Origin: Pycnopodia helianthoides
Lineage: Eukaryota > Echinodermata > Asteroidea > Forcipulatida > Asteriidae
DNA length: 64,000 bases
Reading direction: 5' to 3'
NCBI GenBank assembly: GCA_032158295.1
Contig: CM063263.1
Location: forward strand, 12,906,974-12,970,973
The translations under genes and the position numbers were made by a program. Shown here one piece after another: positions 48,209-60,123 of this stretch. The stretch's first letter is position 1. Each line of letters opens with the position of its first letter. The notes beneath the pieces were generated by a model. The model was not told the DNA's origin. It ran no database searches and worked only from the letters and a program-made list of their open reading frames with translations.

Positions 48209-49056
48209 CATATATGGTATCCATAGAAACTTGTACTTGATGATGATTATCTGTTAATGCTGTGCCATACTGTTCCATGCACCTTCCATTCTCCATACTG
48301 AGAAAGCATAGCTGAGTCTTTCATGAGCCATATAAGAACAGCTTCCGATCATTTTCTGATCTGTCTCATCACTTCTCAAGACTTGGTACAAGAAGTCAAT
48401 ATACCTGGATGCCAGCTTCAGAGTTTGGATCTTGCTGAGTTTATCCGAAGGCAGGGTTGGGATGATCTTGCGTAGATTCGTGAAGGCATCGTTGAGAGAT
48501 TGAGTCCTTTGGCGCTCCCGTACGTTCGCCATGACGCGTTGATTCTGCAGGTCGTCGAAACTCTGTGGAGGGGAGGCCCCCTTCCGACGGTTCTTGGGTC
48601 CGGAGCAGTGCCCGTTTAACGATCCCTCCTCGCTTGCATCGGAGTGTTCGTCGTCGTTGGAGCCAGCGCCCCGGCTGTGGCGGCGCTTTCGACCGTGCAT
48701 GAACCGCTGTTTGAGCAAGTCGTTCCCGTTCATCAGGCAGTCGTGGTGATCGGTTGAGGAGTGTTTGGTCATACCTACAACTGAATACTGATTGTCGGTG
48801 TGGTTGATCATGTCGTTGTTGTTGCACCTCGAATCGCCCGGCTCCATCTTCATGGCACCGGGTACCATAGTCAACCTTGCCGGCAATGCAGTCGGTGGGG
48901 CCCTGCTGTATGCAGCCGTGGTTCTCGGTGTTGGTGTTGGCGGTGGCGGTGTACTTGTGGCCCACTCGTTCTTACCTGTCGACAAGTTACCAAAATTTGG
49001 ACCTGTATATCCTTGCCCCAGTTGGCACGCTGCAAATTGCCTCTTTTGTAGCTGGT
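48209..49056 (-). other. twist main exon (coding plus UTR) inferred from splice sites
   Basis: Upstream of the coding region the minus strand has a long pyrimidine tract ending TTCATTCGCAG at 49057, so an exon probably begins at 49056. The frame stays open from there into twist without an ATG before 48868. Downstream, TATATG/GTAAGTT gives a donor with exon end at 48209, 45 bases after the stop. A second perfect donor, ACAG/GTAAGA with exon end at about 48975, lies inside the 5' part and could be used alternatively. Confidence 0.5.
48254..48868 (-). CDS. twist: Twist bHLH transcription factor
   Basis: Twist is a nuclear class II bHLH factor that binds E-boxes as homo- or heterodimers with E proteins and drives mesoderm and mesenchyme programmes. 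From ATG 48868 the product is 204 residues, against about 202 for human TWIST1. A basic cluster GRKRRHSR (59-66) is a likely nuclear signal, then an acidic stretch and KNRRKG (92-97). The bHLH spans 110-164, with the basic region [12 protein letters not shown], loop [10 protein letters not shown] and helix 2 [12 protein letters not shown]. The C-terminal WR motif [13 protein letters not shown] (186-198) is complete, which separates Twist from Hand, Paraxis and Scleraxis. The frame is open a further 188 nt upstream to a splice acceptor but has no ATG there, so 48868 is the conservative start. If an upstream coding exon exists, the N-terminus would be longer. Confidence 0.96.
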   Translation of the reverse strand: MVPGAMKMEPGDSRCNNNDMINHTDNQYSVVGMTKHSSTDHHDCLMNGNDLLKQRFMHGRKRRHSRGAGSNDDEHSDASEEGSLNGHCSGPKNRRKGASPPQSFDDLQNQRVMANVRERQRTQSLNDAFTNLRKIIPTLPSDKLSKIQTLKLASRYIDFLYQVLRSDETDQKMIGSCSYMAHERLSYAFSVWRMEGAWNSMAQH

Positions 49057-49470
49057 CTGCGAATGAAGTAAAACCAAGAAAAACTCAGATTTTCAAGTAA
49101 AACCGTCAACGAAATTTGAAGTGTTGTCTTGAGACACGTGCGTATGTGACTTATGTCACTACTATAACACTGTGTAATGTTAGTCACTACGCTATCTGTG
49201 ATTGGCGCACGGTATGCACTACACACTTTCATACCGTAGTACAGCACGGTGTTTTGATTACAGCGTGTACATGTACTGTGGTGGAAGTTGAGGGCTCACG
49301 TACGTTCTCACTGACCGGACGGTCTCGGCCATGAATATACGCCGATGTGGCGAGAGGGGCGTGGCCACGTTGCCTAATAGCAACAACACAGGTGCCAATC
49401 GAAAGGCTTGACAGAGAGGTTGGTAGACTATCGCTTGGCGCATGCTCTGTGGAGCGGTTGCACTTCACAC
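49057..49470 (-). promoter_or_regulatory. twist upstream region, candidate promoter and 5' exon
   Basis: An E-box CACGTG at 49136-49141 and a CCAAT (minus) at 49206-49202 lie upstream of the acceptor. A GC-rich tract at 49300-49460 holds GCCACGCCCC and another ATTGG. A minus-strand donor TAC/GTGAGC (exon end 49300) would leave a 243-bp intron before 49056. No ATG is in frame with twist in this putative exon, so it would be untranslated. Confidence 0.35.
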
Positions 49471-49714
49471 GTACCGTTGTGAGACAAAAGTCTTTACACT
49501 TGCATTGAGGTGATTTTTATCACAGTAGATTAGCCTACATGAATTGTTTTAAAATGGGTATCTAAACCGTTATTTGCCAAACGTGACACTGCTCAAATAA
49601 TTTCTTCCTTGATGCCAATTCTTCTTCATAATTTTGTTACCCCTCACCCTCAGATACCTTTTTGTAAGGGACTTTATGATTGATAGACGCTTTGATTTAA
49701 TAAGCAGTTATTAC

Positions 49715-49945
49715 TTTATGGGCAGAGGACTTTGAGCTCTGCTGATGTTTCTGATCAGAAGAGTGTGGGTTCGAGTCCCGGCCGTGGCACTTGTATCCTT
49801 GAGCAATATTCTTTACTGTAAATGCTCTGTCCTTCGTACTGGACATTAAACCATAGGTCCCGTGTAATGTGACGTAAAGGAACCCAGAATACATTTCGTG
49901 GAAGAGTAGTGGCTAACCTCGGTGTTTCTGGTTCACATAACAAGC
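49715..49945 (+). repeat. tRNA-derived SINE, same family as 6270-6527
   Basis: Head GGACTTTGAGCTCTGCTGAT...GTGGGTTCGAGTCCCGGCC with a B box, followed by the shared tail blocks GGCACTTGTATCCTTGAGCA and GTAATGTGACGTAAAGGAAC. The A-box part is eroded. Confidence 0.65.
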
Positions 49946-50220
49946 ACCCTTGTTTACAGGTTTCCTCAGGCTTGCGAGCTACAGTGATTAAGTTCACTTA
50001 TGAGGCATCCTTGGTTTCATTGCCAGGAATAGATCACACTAGTGTAATACAAAACGCAAGTTCAATAGAAATGATATCCTGGAAAATGAAACGAAACTCA
50101 TGAGCTGAAAATGACATTAAACGAAAGTCGCGGTGTTAACTGCAACAATAATGACATGACATTATTTGACAGGTTTGTTAGTGTCACGTGAACTTATTTT
50201 CATGCTGTCATGTTAGTTCT

Positions 50221-50283
50221 CCAGAAGACGATCAGAGCATACTGATCGAAACGTCGAGTTAACCAACGGTTCTTTTCAGAACC
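50221..50283 (+). mobile_element. Penelope-like 3'-end fragment with hammerhead-like hairpin
   Basis: CAGAAGA, a hairpin CGATCAG/CTGATCG and then AAACGTC resemble the CUGANGA-stem-GAAAC core of the small hammerhead ribozymes reported in Penelope-like elements. The next hairpin GGTTCT/AGAACC completes a block I associate with such element ends. The U-to-A change in the core and the imperfect fit after the stem mean it is probably inactive. Confidence 0.35.
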
Positions 50284-50330
50284 ACCCCAACTCAATAAGA
50301 GACAGTATTACATGGTTGTCACCGCAAGCC

Positions 50331-50362
50331 TTTTTTTTTTTTTTTTTTCTTTTTTTTTTTTC
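50331..50362. repeat. Poly(T) tract
   Basis: 31 of 32 bases are T. It may be the A tail of an inverted retroelement fragment, or simple expansion. Confidence 0.9.
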
Positions 50363-53300
50363 CATATCGTATTTCCACCATGCAAAGTTTCAAATCCTAG
50401 TCATGTTAGTTGTTTATCTACCCGTCAAGGTTGTTTGTTTTTGTATCTTGTAACAGTGATGTAAAACATCATTATTAATGCAATTTGCGGGAATTAGAGG
50501 CCTGATGTAGGTCAACAATCACACAATAAATCACATTGGGTTTGTATTTTGTTTAAGTACCCGCCATGGGAACTGTCGACTGTTGCTCATTTTGTTGATA
50601 AAATGTAAATGTACAAAACTTTTGCTTCAAGGAAAATCAACGTTTCCAACGATCTCAAAAAGTGTTAAAGACAATCTATTTGATTTAATTAACTGTTCTT
50701 CAATCAACAGTATTCCATGGACGCTTGAGGAATTCTAATTTACACAATACCCTTTGTACAAAGCTGTGACTGACCAGTAGTGTTAAACTAAAGATTTGGT
50801 TTGAGGGCAGTTCAACCGTTTATTGACAAACAAGGATTTTGATGGTTGTACCATGGATGGCTGTACTAATCTTTGAAGGCGCTCAGTTGGAGACAGTATT
50901 CTCCACAGAAACAATGGATAGATAAGGAATGCAAGCTTGAGTATAACACGTGACTCTCTCTCTGTCTTGATTATATCATAGAGAAAGGTCCTTTCTCTAT
51001 AATTATACTATGCTGGACAATTCCTTGTTTTTCAACACAATCGTTTCAATCTAGAGTTGTACCAATGTTTGGGTAGTCCAGTAGTAGTATTTACTTAATG
51101 ATAAACATGTACGATATCAGCCGATAGGACGGATCAGCGTTCACACGAGACAGTAAAAAGCTTGCCGTGAGCTCGTTGTCACCTAATTAACCGTGCTTTA
51201 CTATAAACAAACATTTGTAATGAGATTATTTACAAAACAATCAACAGAGTCTCCATACAGACGTTCAAACCGTTGGAGAATACTATACGATTGCAAGAAT
51301 ACCAAACACGGCATAAAAGAAGCTACAAGTACAATAGGGTTAAAAAGTTCAACTCTTAGTCCTTTTTTTAAACCAAAGCAACGGGAATCCACCTGTCGGT
51401 TAATTAATAATTAAGAAGACGGCAGGAAAAAGGCTCAAAATAGTTGCTCCCCTACCGTGTTAGGAGCAATGACGGGTCCGAGTTGAGGATATGTGGCGTA
51501 ACGTACCGGTTGGAACGGCACGGGGGCGACCGGGCACCGCGGCGCTCTAACCCAAGCCTTTCAAGCGGTGAGAGGTACCGCTTCCGGAGATTGTACCTCT
51601 CATATCATGCACTCAAACTACTAGAAACTTTGATTATTTCATGAAAGTCGCTAAGAAAATGCTTGTTTAAGATTTTAAGAATTATACAATAATAATAACA
51701 GTTTTAGTTTTAAGGGGAGGAATGTTAACGAATCGGTAGTTTTTCTTCTTGCCAATTTTGGAAGGAAGAATTGACAGCCGAAAAATTGATATATTCAGTT
51801 CCTTTGCCTTTACAAGCTACAATGTTTATAAGAGCAGATGACTTTTCACACCAACGTTAAATGGATCTGCATAGGTCTATCACCGTAGTTCATACCATGG
51901 AGGTTTATTTTCTACCTCCATGGTTACAGCTATATATTCAATAGTAAAGCTTTTATTTTCCACGATCAGTTGTGATATAAGCCTAGGTAGCATTTTGGTT
52001 CACTTGTGTAAGTATACGGTTGTGACATATTCTTACTTCTGAAGATGATGTTGATATCATCCACTTACTCCAACCGTTTCCATTCCAAGAAGGGAATAGG
52101 TTAAAGTTCATGGTGACGTCATACAAACAACCCATCCAAACCTTGACTAGAGATGTTGACGTGACTTTTGCGGTGGCTGTATGCCAAGTTAGCCTAATTG
52201 ATTACTTGATGTCATAATAACGATACTGTAGACTATTATTGGTATGGAAATAAATCCACTATTAACTTTTCATGCTCTGTAAGATTATTCTTTAAGAAGC
52301 TCTTATCATTCAACTGGAATTGTTTGTCTGAGAGACTCAGTAGATGCATTACAGTTCTGTCTCTGTGATTGTGCAGACAACATTCAGACATGTTGTCTTG
52401 TTCCCAGAAGATATCCCGTTAATTGGTATACTCTTTGCCCAACATTCTCTTGGTACCAGTCTTCTTGGGACACTAAGAGTCTCTTTCTCATTGAAGAAGA
52501 GAGGAAACTATTCCTACAGCAATGTTGATTGGTAAACGGATCTTATCTGGTCAGTGTGTGGACCTTAACATTTCCTTTTGACTTGTCCTCTCACATAAAT
52601 CAAATTCAAGTCTCTGCGATAAGTCATATATCAAAAGTATAAAGTTGTAATGTTTTGAAATCATAATCGATGGCACGTGTTGCCTTTTAGTTGAGACTCG
52701 ACAGCCATGAGTACATTCTATGCTATTTTCTTTGTTGTAGGACAATAGCAGGTGCACCAATTGGATCATGAACCTACTGGGATAACTCCATAACATGATC
52801 AAACCTCATCTGATACAAACCAAACAATACTGAATCTCCAAATCTGAAAGTCCTTAATTGTTTCCTGACCAATTACATCAAACACCCAACAGGTGTGTTG
52901 GGTGTGCCTAATTGGCTCCCATAATACATATACCTGGTTATTATTAAATATGGAACCCAACTTGAGTGGTTCAGCCCTGTGTAAACCAACGGGCAGGTCT
53001 AATGGGAGGGGTCTGTTAGGCATTTGCTTCATCCCTTTTTTCTCACTAGGAAACCATTAACTGCAACCGGACCAATTAACTTTACACCACTTTTCGCTCA
53101 TTATAAATTAAGTCGTTCTGTTAAGGTAGGGGGTCAGACTGGGCTCATTACTGCAATCTGCTTTCCTTTGTTCCTTGGAGTGGATAGTGTTTTGTTCATG
53201 CATAAGGTGACGTTGTCTCTCTTCCCTGTATTTTCCTTTATGCAATTGTTTTCGTGTAATACAGAAATGCCACGCAGTTGTATAGTCCCGGACATCGTTT

Positions 53301-55925
53301 TTATTGGCCTGTGCAAAACCTAGTTTGTGGGATGTGGCAATATGACCGACTTATTGGGACTTTTATGACAGGTAAAAAGTGATAAAACGGAGCTAGTGAT
53401 CAATCTACAAGTTACTAATACCCAGAAGGTGTCTTGTTGGGACATATGTCAACGGGGATTTGTAGCTGGTGTTGTATGCGTGAACAACTCAAGCCTGTCT
53501 CATGCATGGAGGAAGCACATAAGAGCAGAGCGATCAGGGTGTAGGTCCCCTCAACTCTTTACGCACAGCTAGACAAATATGGAGTCCATTTCTTGCCCGA
53601 TCGGCCGCATCTGGGCGACATTTGCCCGCTTCGGAAACGGGCAGAGACGAGTCATCGATGAAATCGAAACGTTTCGGTGTGCAAAAGGTTTAATTTGTTC
53701 ACGCAAATTAACGACAAGCGGTGTCCCCTACGGGATTGTGATACGGTGAGGTTCTAATAGGAACTTTGAGAAGAGACTAGGAGGGGATTCATAACATAAT
53801 GACCCACTTCTTGAGAAAGAGTCTAAGTCTTTGTCTGACTTATCATTATTGTTAGCAGGTGTTCTATCGAGGAGTACGCATTTGACTAAACTTCCTTTGT
53901 ATCAGCCTCTTAGTTCTCTTAAACCGATCTTCATTTCTTGTCTAATAAAATGAAGATCTTTCTTGAATATTTTACTTTCCCACAAAGCTCTACTCATCGG
54001 ATTGTTCATTCTACCTGCTTCTAAATATCTCATAGTTTATCATTGACCATACACGATATCGTGAGAGTTTTCAACTCTGTCCAAGCATAGAGAAAGAGCA
54101 AGTTTGATGGAGGTAATGCCATTTTTACGTCACCTATTTTGATTCTACGTTTACTCGTACCTAATGATGCGTCAATATATAAACCATTCTGTTATGGTTT
54201 GCGTCTTTAAACTCCCCTTGTTTCTTATCAAATTTCTACTTTCTCATTAATAAAAAACAACCATGGCTTTCCTTTCAAGGAGGACTGAAAGTAATCCACA
54301 CGACGTCCGCAATCATCTGCACTGGCCACTGAGAACTACACCTGTTTAACCCAAGTGTATTGACTACCACTTAACCTCAATTCTGTTGACCAAAAAAACA
54401 AAATAGTTCGACCCCTCGCTTTGTCCGCAAGACTCAACGGGAAGTCTTTTCCCCTGGGTATAAGGATGCCTCATGACCTATTTTCTCTTTTCACCCGTGA
54501 CAAATACAGTTATTATTGTTTTCAACAGTGGCCAAATCTTGAGTGCCTGTATTATTTTGCCGAATGACATGCATTTTGGATGCAATCGTAAAAGGTAGCT
54601 ACTTATTTGTATCGATGTGACGTCATCTGTCACGTGATGAGATGATTAGTGCCCGAAGCTTATCGACTTATATCATCGGTTTAATATGTTGTATACGTTG
54701 GTTTGTAAGTCATGTAGTCATGCATAACGCTACGATTGTAAACTATGGTAAATGTATTATTACTACTGTGACGTCATCTCTTGTCATTGTTTAAATTTCC
54801 CCGTCTCTGAACCATATCTCGTAAGCTCATAAATAGATTACTATGTTTAGTTATCATCCCAATGTTCTTTATATCGGTGATTGTATACTGATGCATGGAC
54901 TGGGCTAGCCAAGCATGCGCATGACCACGAGGGTAAACTAGAGTGTAAACTAACCGGGAAGCGTTGCCGGGAATCCCTGCACCGAGCCGCCCCTGCGGAG
55001 AGTCAGGGAGTTACCAGACTACATGCCCCGAGGCGGGCACCAATCATCGGCTAGGAACACGACGTCTGTCGTCAGTCATACGATTGAGCCGTAGGTTTAA
55101 TCTTATCCAAACTTGGGAAGATTAGGCGAGGATTAGTAGAGCGAGTCTGCGCCTTGGTATATCTTGCAGGGATAAGCGTTGTTAACCAGGGCTATTGTTT
55201 TATCATGATTGATGGATCAGACCAAGACGGGCTTAAATCAGATTTATAACAGTAACTCTCACGGTTTTGGGTTGTTTTTTCTTTACTTTCTTACATGTTA
55301 TCATGTGAACCTAAAATGTAAAAAGCTCTTCTGTGTTGTCTGCGTTACCATTTGTCAGCAATAGTCAATTGAGCTAAAATTTATATATTAAAGCATTCTT
55401 TTCAACCAATCAAAGTGTCGATTCTAACATGAAGGCCTCCCCATCCCTTATTACAGTGTATTGTCCTAGTCCTTAGCATATTGAACTGTGCACAATTTTC
55501 GAACAAACATGTACGGAGCACACGCACCTGTTTAATATACTCGACAGGTCCGGAGGGAAGCCCCATCCATCAATTAGGGTGTTTGTTCTCATTCACCTAA
55601 CTCCTTAGCCTTACTCACCTTACCCCACTGGGTTGAAGTAAGGTACATACGGGACATTGGGACCGGATTCAACAGGGTGTGGTCCTCCAAGCGTTTCCAT
55701 AAAATGTGTGGGATGGTGTCTTTATTGTCACAAGTTCAATCAAATTACATTTGACCTTGAGTTATCGAAGCTTGCCAACTTCTTGAGATAAACTATTTAA
55801 CAGCAACAAGGAAAATGTTTAACCGTAGGCTCGGTTAACAAAGACAACTCCAAATTATTTAAGAATTTGCATTTTCGGCTTTCTAACTATATAGTCCTCG
55901 TTCAGAGTTGCTTTGGACTCCACTG
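50363..55925. other. Intergenic upstream of twist, no supported gene
   Basis: Contains a GC-richer block at 54900-55110 (CCGGGAAGCGTTGCCGGG, CCGAGCCGCCCCTGCGGAG) and another at 51460-51600 flanked by GAGAGGTACC and its inverse. No exon is recognisable. A minus-strand donor-like GTAAG/GTGAGT near 55615 has no accompanying frame. Confidence 0.35.
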
Positions 55926-56248
55926 AAAGGCAGTGGATACTTTTAGTAACTACTCAGGAAATATATTTCCAAAAAAACTTACTTAGTAAGGAGCACCTTT
56001 AGTTGTTGAGAAAGAGGTAACTTTTCAATAAAATAAGATTTGAATCTAAGAAATAAAGCCTTTCTCAGGCTTTTGAAAGCACACAATTCTATGCAATAAG
56101 AGTGTTTTTTCTTTCATTATTTTCTTGCAACATCGATGACCAATTGAGCCAAAATTTTCACAGGTTTGTTATTTTATGCATATGTTGGGATACACCAAAG
56201 TGAGGATACTAGTCTTTGGCAATTACCAAAAGTATACCCCGCCTTTAA
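55926..56248. mobile_element. MITE of the 4-345 family, fullest copy
   Basis: Left end AAAGGCAGTGGATACTTTTA and right end complement AAAGGCGGGGTATACTTTTG are inverted. The internal TTGAAAGCACACAATTCTAT and CACAGGTTTGTTATTTTATG blocks match the family body; the first is shared with 60.3 kb. No reading frame of note. Confidence 0.75.
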
Positions 56249-58287
56249 ACAAATTTCTTCTTGATATCCTCCCAATGTTAAAGTTTGCAAACACTGCAGC
56301 TAGTTTAGTTAGAAACACCTTTGTACGTGTGATTTATCACAACTTTGATACACGATTACCAGACAACCCTCAGGCGTAACTTTCTACATCTGAAAGTATT
56401 TCCAGTTGTGTGAAATATGTTTAAAGGTAATGCCGTTGATACTTCTTGTTCTTTGAATGAATGGTAAACTACTCTACCAAGCCGACCTGTAAAACATAAA
56501 GGTTTCACGCCGAAACGATTGCAAGAAAAATGAAATGACATTCAGGTTTGAGTGAACTTTCCAAAGTTTCAGTCATCAATCAATAACACTAAGGATATAA
56601 AGCGATTGCAACTAAGATCAAAATTAGAAGCGTCAATTTTAATACTAATTTGAACATGCTGTAAAACCTATGATGATTCCCACCTTTATGTGCATATTTT
56701 CACGGCTAGAGTTTTACTGCAACAAATGATTTATTATGGGGCTGTTTGTTGGCGCAGACTGATCACGTGACTGGATCTCGTATCCGAATACAACACGAAT
56801 ACGAGTAATCGGTGTTGTTTTACACTTCTCACGGTGTATTCCAGTGGGATACCGAGGTCGTAATCTAATTAGTCGATACTGGTGATTTGAAACAAATTCG
56901 TTCTGGTCATGGAGGTTAAGGTTGTGACTTTAATAGGCTGTTTAAACTGACGCAATAAACAGCAAAACTAACCCTTCGTGAACCTTTTTGCGCTCTGCAT
57001 TTCTTTAGATGTTTACATAATTACTACAATGCAGGACACAACCGGTAGACACGCTGTTCCTTCTGATAACAACAGTCTTTGAATGAGTTTGGTTTGGTAT
57101 AAGCTCTGATTGCTGTACAACATGGTATGTATGATTCAAAACATACACTTCTAAATTGAGAATGCTCATTACATGTGCGCAATGTTCCTGAGGGGTGTAC
57201 CAAGCAAGCTTATTTACAGTCAATACCATCCGATAATAGAAAACATCAATCAATCTTGTCGCTGCTCAAACCCTCAACAACGTTGATGTCTTAATCTGGT
57301 ATGAATAAAGACATAAATACTGAACCATTGGATTTATAATGCAGACTGGCGCTTGAAGGATACCAGTGACATTGGTAATCCGAGCCCTCCCACGAGTTAA
57401 TCTGTCTCACTTGTGGAGTGGAGGTGGACCACCAGTGATAAGGATCGAGTGTGGTTTCGGTACAGTGTAACACTCCGCACCAAATCTTCCACATGGTATG
57501 GGGACATTTCAGGGTAGATTCGAACCCCCTGCTCTACATGAGGTGTCTATCGCTTGGGACCAAATCATTACTACGGTTTCCTTTAAGATAGCGTAATAGT
57601 CATGTTCTCACCTTACATTGATTTCCGTCTACTATCAGTGCCTGATTTTAAACACCGGGATTCGACAGTCAAAGGGGGTTAAAGTTCAAGGATGGGTATG
57701 CTTTGAATAAAGATGGAGGAATGAACCTCAAAACCGCGCGAAAACGCTTATGGTTCCCGTGGTGATATAAAATTAAAACAGACATCAGTGTATTATTTCT
57801 GAATGTCAGACCAAAGGTGACCTCATAGCTTTTTATAAAACAGACTGGATCTAGGCCGCCAATGTCTTGTCCACTGAGGGTTATGGAAGGTCGAAATGCA
57901 TGGTGGGAACACAATGCATGATGGGAAAAAATGCATGACGGGAAAACAACATGGCGGGATTTTTCGTAGTGGAAACGAGGCTGAGTTGCACGAATAGCAA
58001 CTTGAATATGTTAGCAACAAACATTGAGTTGATTCATAGTCCTTTGAAATGCTTAAATTTCCCTTATTATTATGGGTCGCATCATGAATAAGGATCGTCA
58101 TCAGTGACGTAAGCAAAGGGGGTGGGCGGGTGGGAGCCCCCACCCCCGCTAAGAACCCTCCCAACTTGCCCCCTAAATGAGATCGATACAATAAATAGCT
58201 CCTAAGATTATGTCTTTTCTCAGTGCACGCTTACCTCCCAAATGAAAATGTCTGCTACGGGACTGATCATCATGACGGTGGGAGATA
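56249..58287. other. Intergenic, no supported gene
   Basis: Three spaced GCATG-AC/TGGGAA blocks occur near 57898-57950 (ATGCATGATGGGAAAA and variants), a small decayed repeat. No gene. Confidence 0.4.
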
Positions 58288-58895
58288 AAAGACAAACAAA
58301 CACCCAACAAACAAACAACACCCAACAAAAAAACAACACCCAACAAACAAACAAACACCCATCCAACAAACAAACAAACACCCAACAAACAAACACCCAA
58401 CAAACAAACACCCAACAAACAAACACCCAACAAACAAACACCCAACAAACAAACACCCAAACAAACAAACACCCAACAAACAAAACACCCAACAAAAAAA
58501 CAACACCCAACAAACAAACAAACACCCACCAAACAAACAACACCCAACAAACAAACAAACACCCATCCAACAAACAAACAAACACCCAACAAACAAACAA
58601 ACAAAAAACACCCAACAAACAAACACCCAACAAACAAACACCCAACAAACAAACACCCAACAAACAAACACCCAACAAACAAACACCCAACAAACAAACA
58701 CCCAACAAATACCCAATAAACAGACAAACACCAACAAACAACAAATACCCAACAACAACAAACACCCAACAAACAGACAAACACCCAACAAACAACAAAC
58801 ACCCAAAAACAAACAAAACCCAACACACACAAACAAACACCAACAAACAAACAAACATCAACACAAACAAACACCCAACAAACAAACAAAAACAT
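58288..58895. repeat. 15-bp A/C-rich minisatellite, about 40 units
   Basis: The unit CCCAACAAACAAACA and 11-19 bp variants fill the block. The 15-bp unit contains no stop codon on several frames of either strand, giving spurious long frames that would encode Asn/Thr/Gln-rich or Val/Cys/Leu/Phe-rich repeats. These are not genes. Confidence 0.95.
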
Positions 58896-59924
58896 AACAA
58901 CGAAAAGTTTTGAAGAAGAAGCAGACATGACTTTATAACGAAGTGAATGAACGATGTGAAATTTAGTATTGTGTTATGGTGGTCGCAGTTTGCAGGTTGT
59001 TTCATTGCACAAGTGGCCGCAGCAGCAGGTTCATTGTTAAAACAATAACAAAGACGAACTGGTTGATAGTCAAGTCATGACAAGATAATAATAGCATGGA
59101 TCAGAAGTCACGCATTGCAGACAAACATGTTATCTTAACAAAGACAGTCCGTCCAGTCCTTTACCTCAAAACGAAACTCGGGAACTCAAAACAAATCTTA
59201 GCCAAGAAATTTCACCTTAACCTGATTCTGTCGACAGCGGAAATACGGACAAAGTCACATTGTTAGGAGACTGATAATTGCTACAGTGTTTTGTACATAT
59301 GTTTGTATAACCCTGATTGTATTGACTTTGAGTAAAGCTTCGTAGCGTGTGGGACGAGACTTTGACCAAATCACGCAGTACCTGCGGCTCCAGCTTAGGA
59401 AGTAGTCGTCGCAAATTAACCGCAAATACACAAATACTGCCTCTTTTTAGGAAATCGGTTTTCTTGTAACATTATACCGGATTACATGGATGAGAGAACT
59501 TCATGGATGACCTTGACTTTCCTATGCCCTTCGGTGTTGTGTCGTACAGCTTGGTAACAGCTTGATTGTTAGCCTGACAAATTACTACTGTTACTTAAAT
59601 GTACCCGGAGGCAGTTTCGGTAAAGTTGAGAGAGAAATGGTTTTGGTATCCAGTGGGAAGTTTTACTTCAATATAATGAGGGGTCAGTTTAGCCAAGAGT
59701 TTCATTAATTAGTTTGTTAATCAATATTGGGTTGTAGTTGTTATAACCGCCTACAGAGATGTCAAACCTTTGATAGAAAATAGTCCTTAGAATATATTTC
59801 AACAAAATTAGCCCCCAGAAATCAAAACACAATAACAATTTAAAGCAAAATTCTCCTCCCGTTAGTTTTATATTAAGGTTTTTGTTAATCTTTATATTTA
59901 GAGGATCAGGTGGGCTCAAGGGTT
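58896..59924. other. Intergenic, nothing recognised
   Basis: AT-rich sequence without recognisable exons. Confidence 0.4.
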
Positions 59925-60050
59925 TCTTTCCCTGCGTTTCATCTCTGTGGACCACGGTTCGAATCCCACCTCAGACCAGAGCCCTTCGTGTGCATGGGTT
60001 AGGTTTCCAGGTCCTACTCGATAAGGGTTTTTCCTACTTGGGATTTTTCG
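59925..60050 (+). repeat. tRNA-derived SINE fragment, family E
   Basis: CACGGTTCGAATCCCACCTC (B box) followed by CAGAGCCCTTCGTGTGCATG, GGGTTAGGTTT and CCTACTCGAT, in the same order as 5225-5352. Confidence 0.55.
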
Positions 60051-60123
60051 CCCACTTTTAAACTGAACATTTCTTCTCGTTTCCTATTCATCCCGTTAAT
60101 GGTGCTTGCGGCTGTTGGATGTT

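Noticed and set aside
48441..48965. 174-codon frame overlapping twist on the same strand
   Set aside because: It is a frame shadow of the twist coding exon; only the twist frame has bHLH and WR motifs.
49258..49443. A twist first coding exon beginning MAETVRSVRTY
   Set aside because: Spliced from its natural donors it enters the 49056 exon in phase 0 or 2, while twist requires phase 1, so it cannot supply the twist N-terminus.
58173..59005. Long minus-strand frames (194-261 codons) rich in Val, Cys, Leu and Phe, and a 223-codon plus-strand frame rich in Asn and Thr
   Set aside because: They are translations of the 15-bp minisatellite, open on both strands because the unit lacks stops and is a multiple of three.
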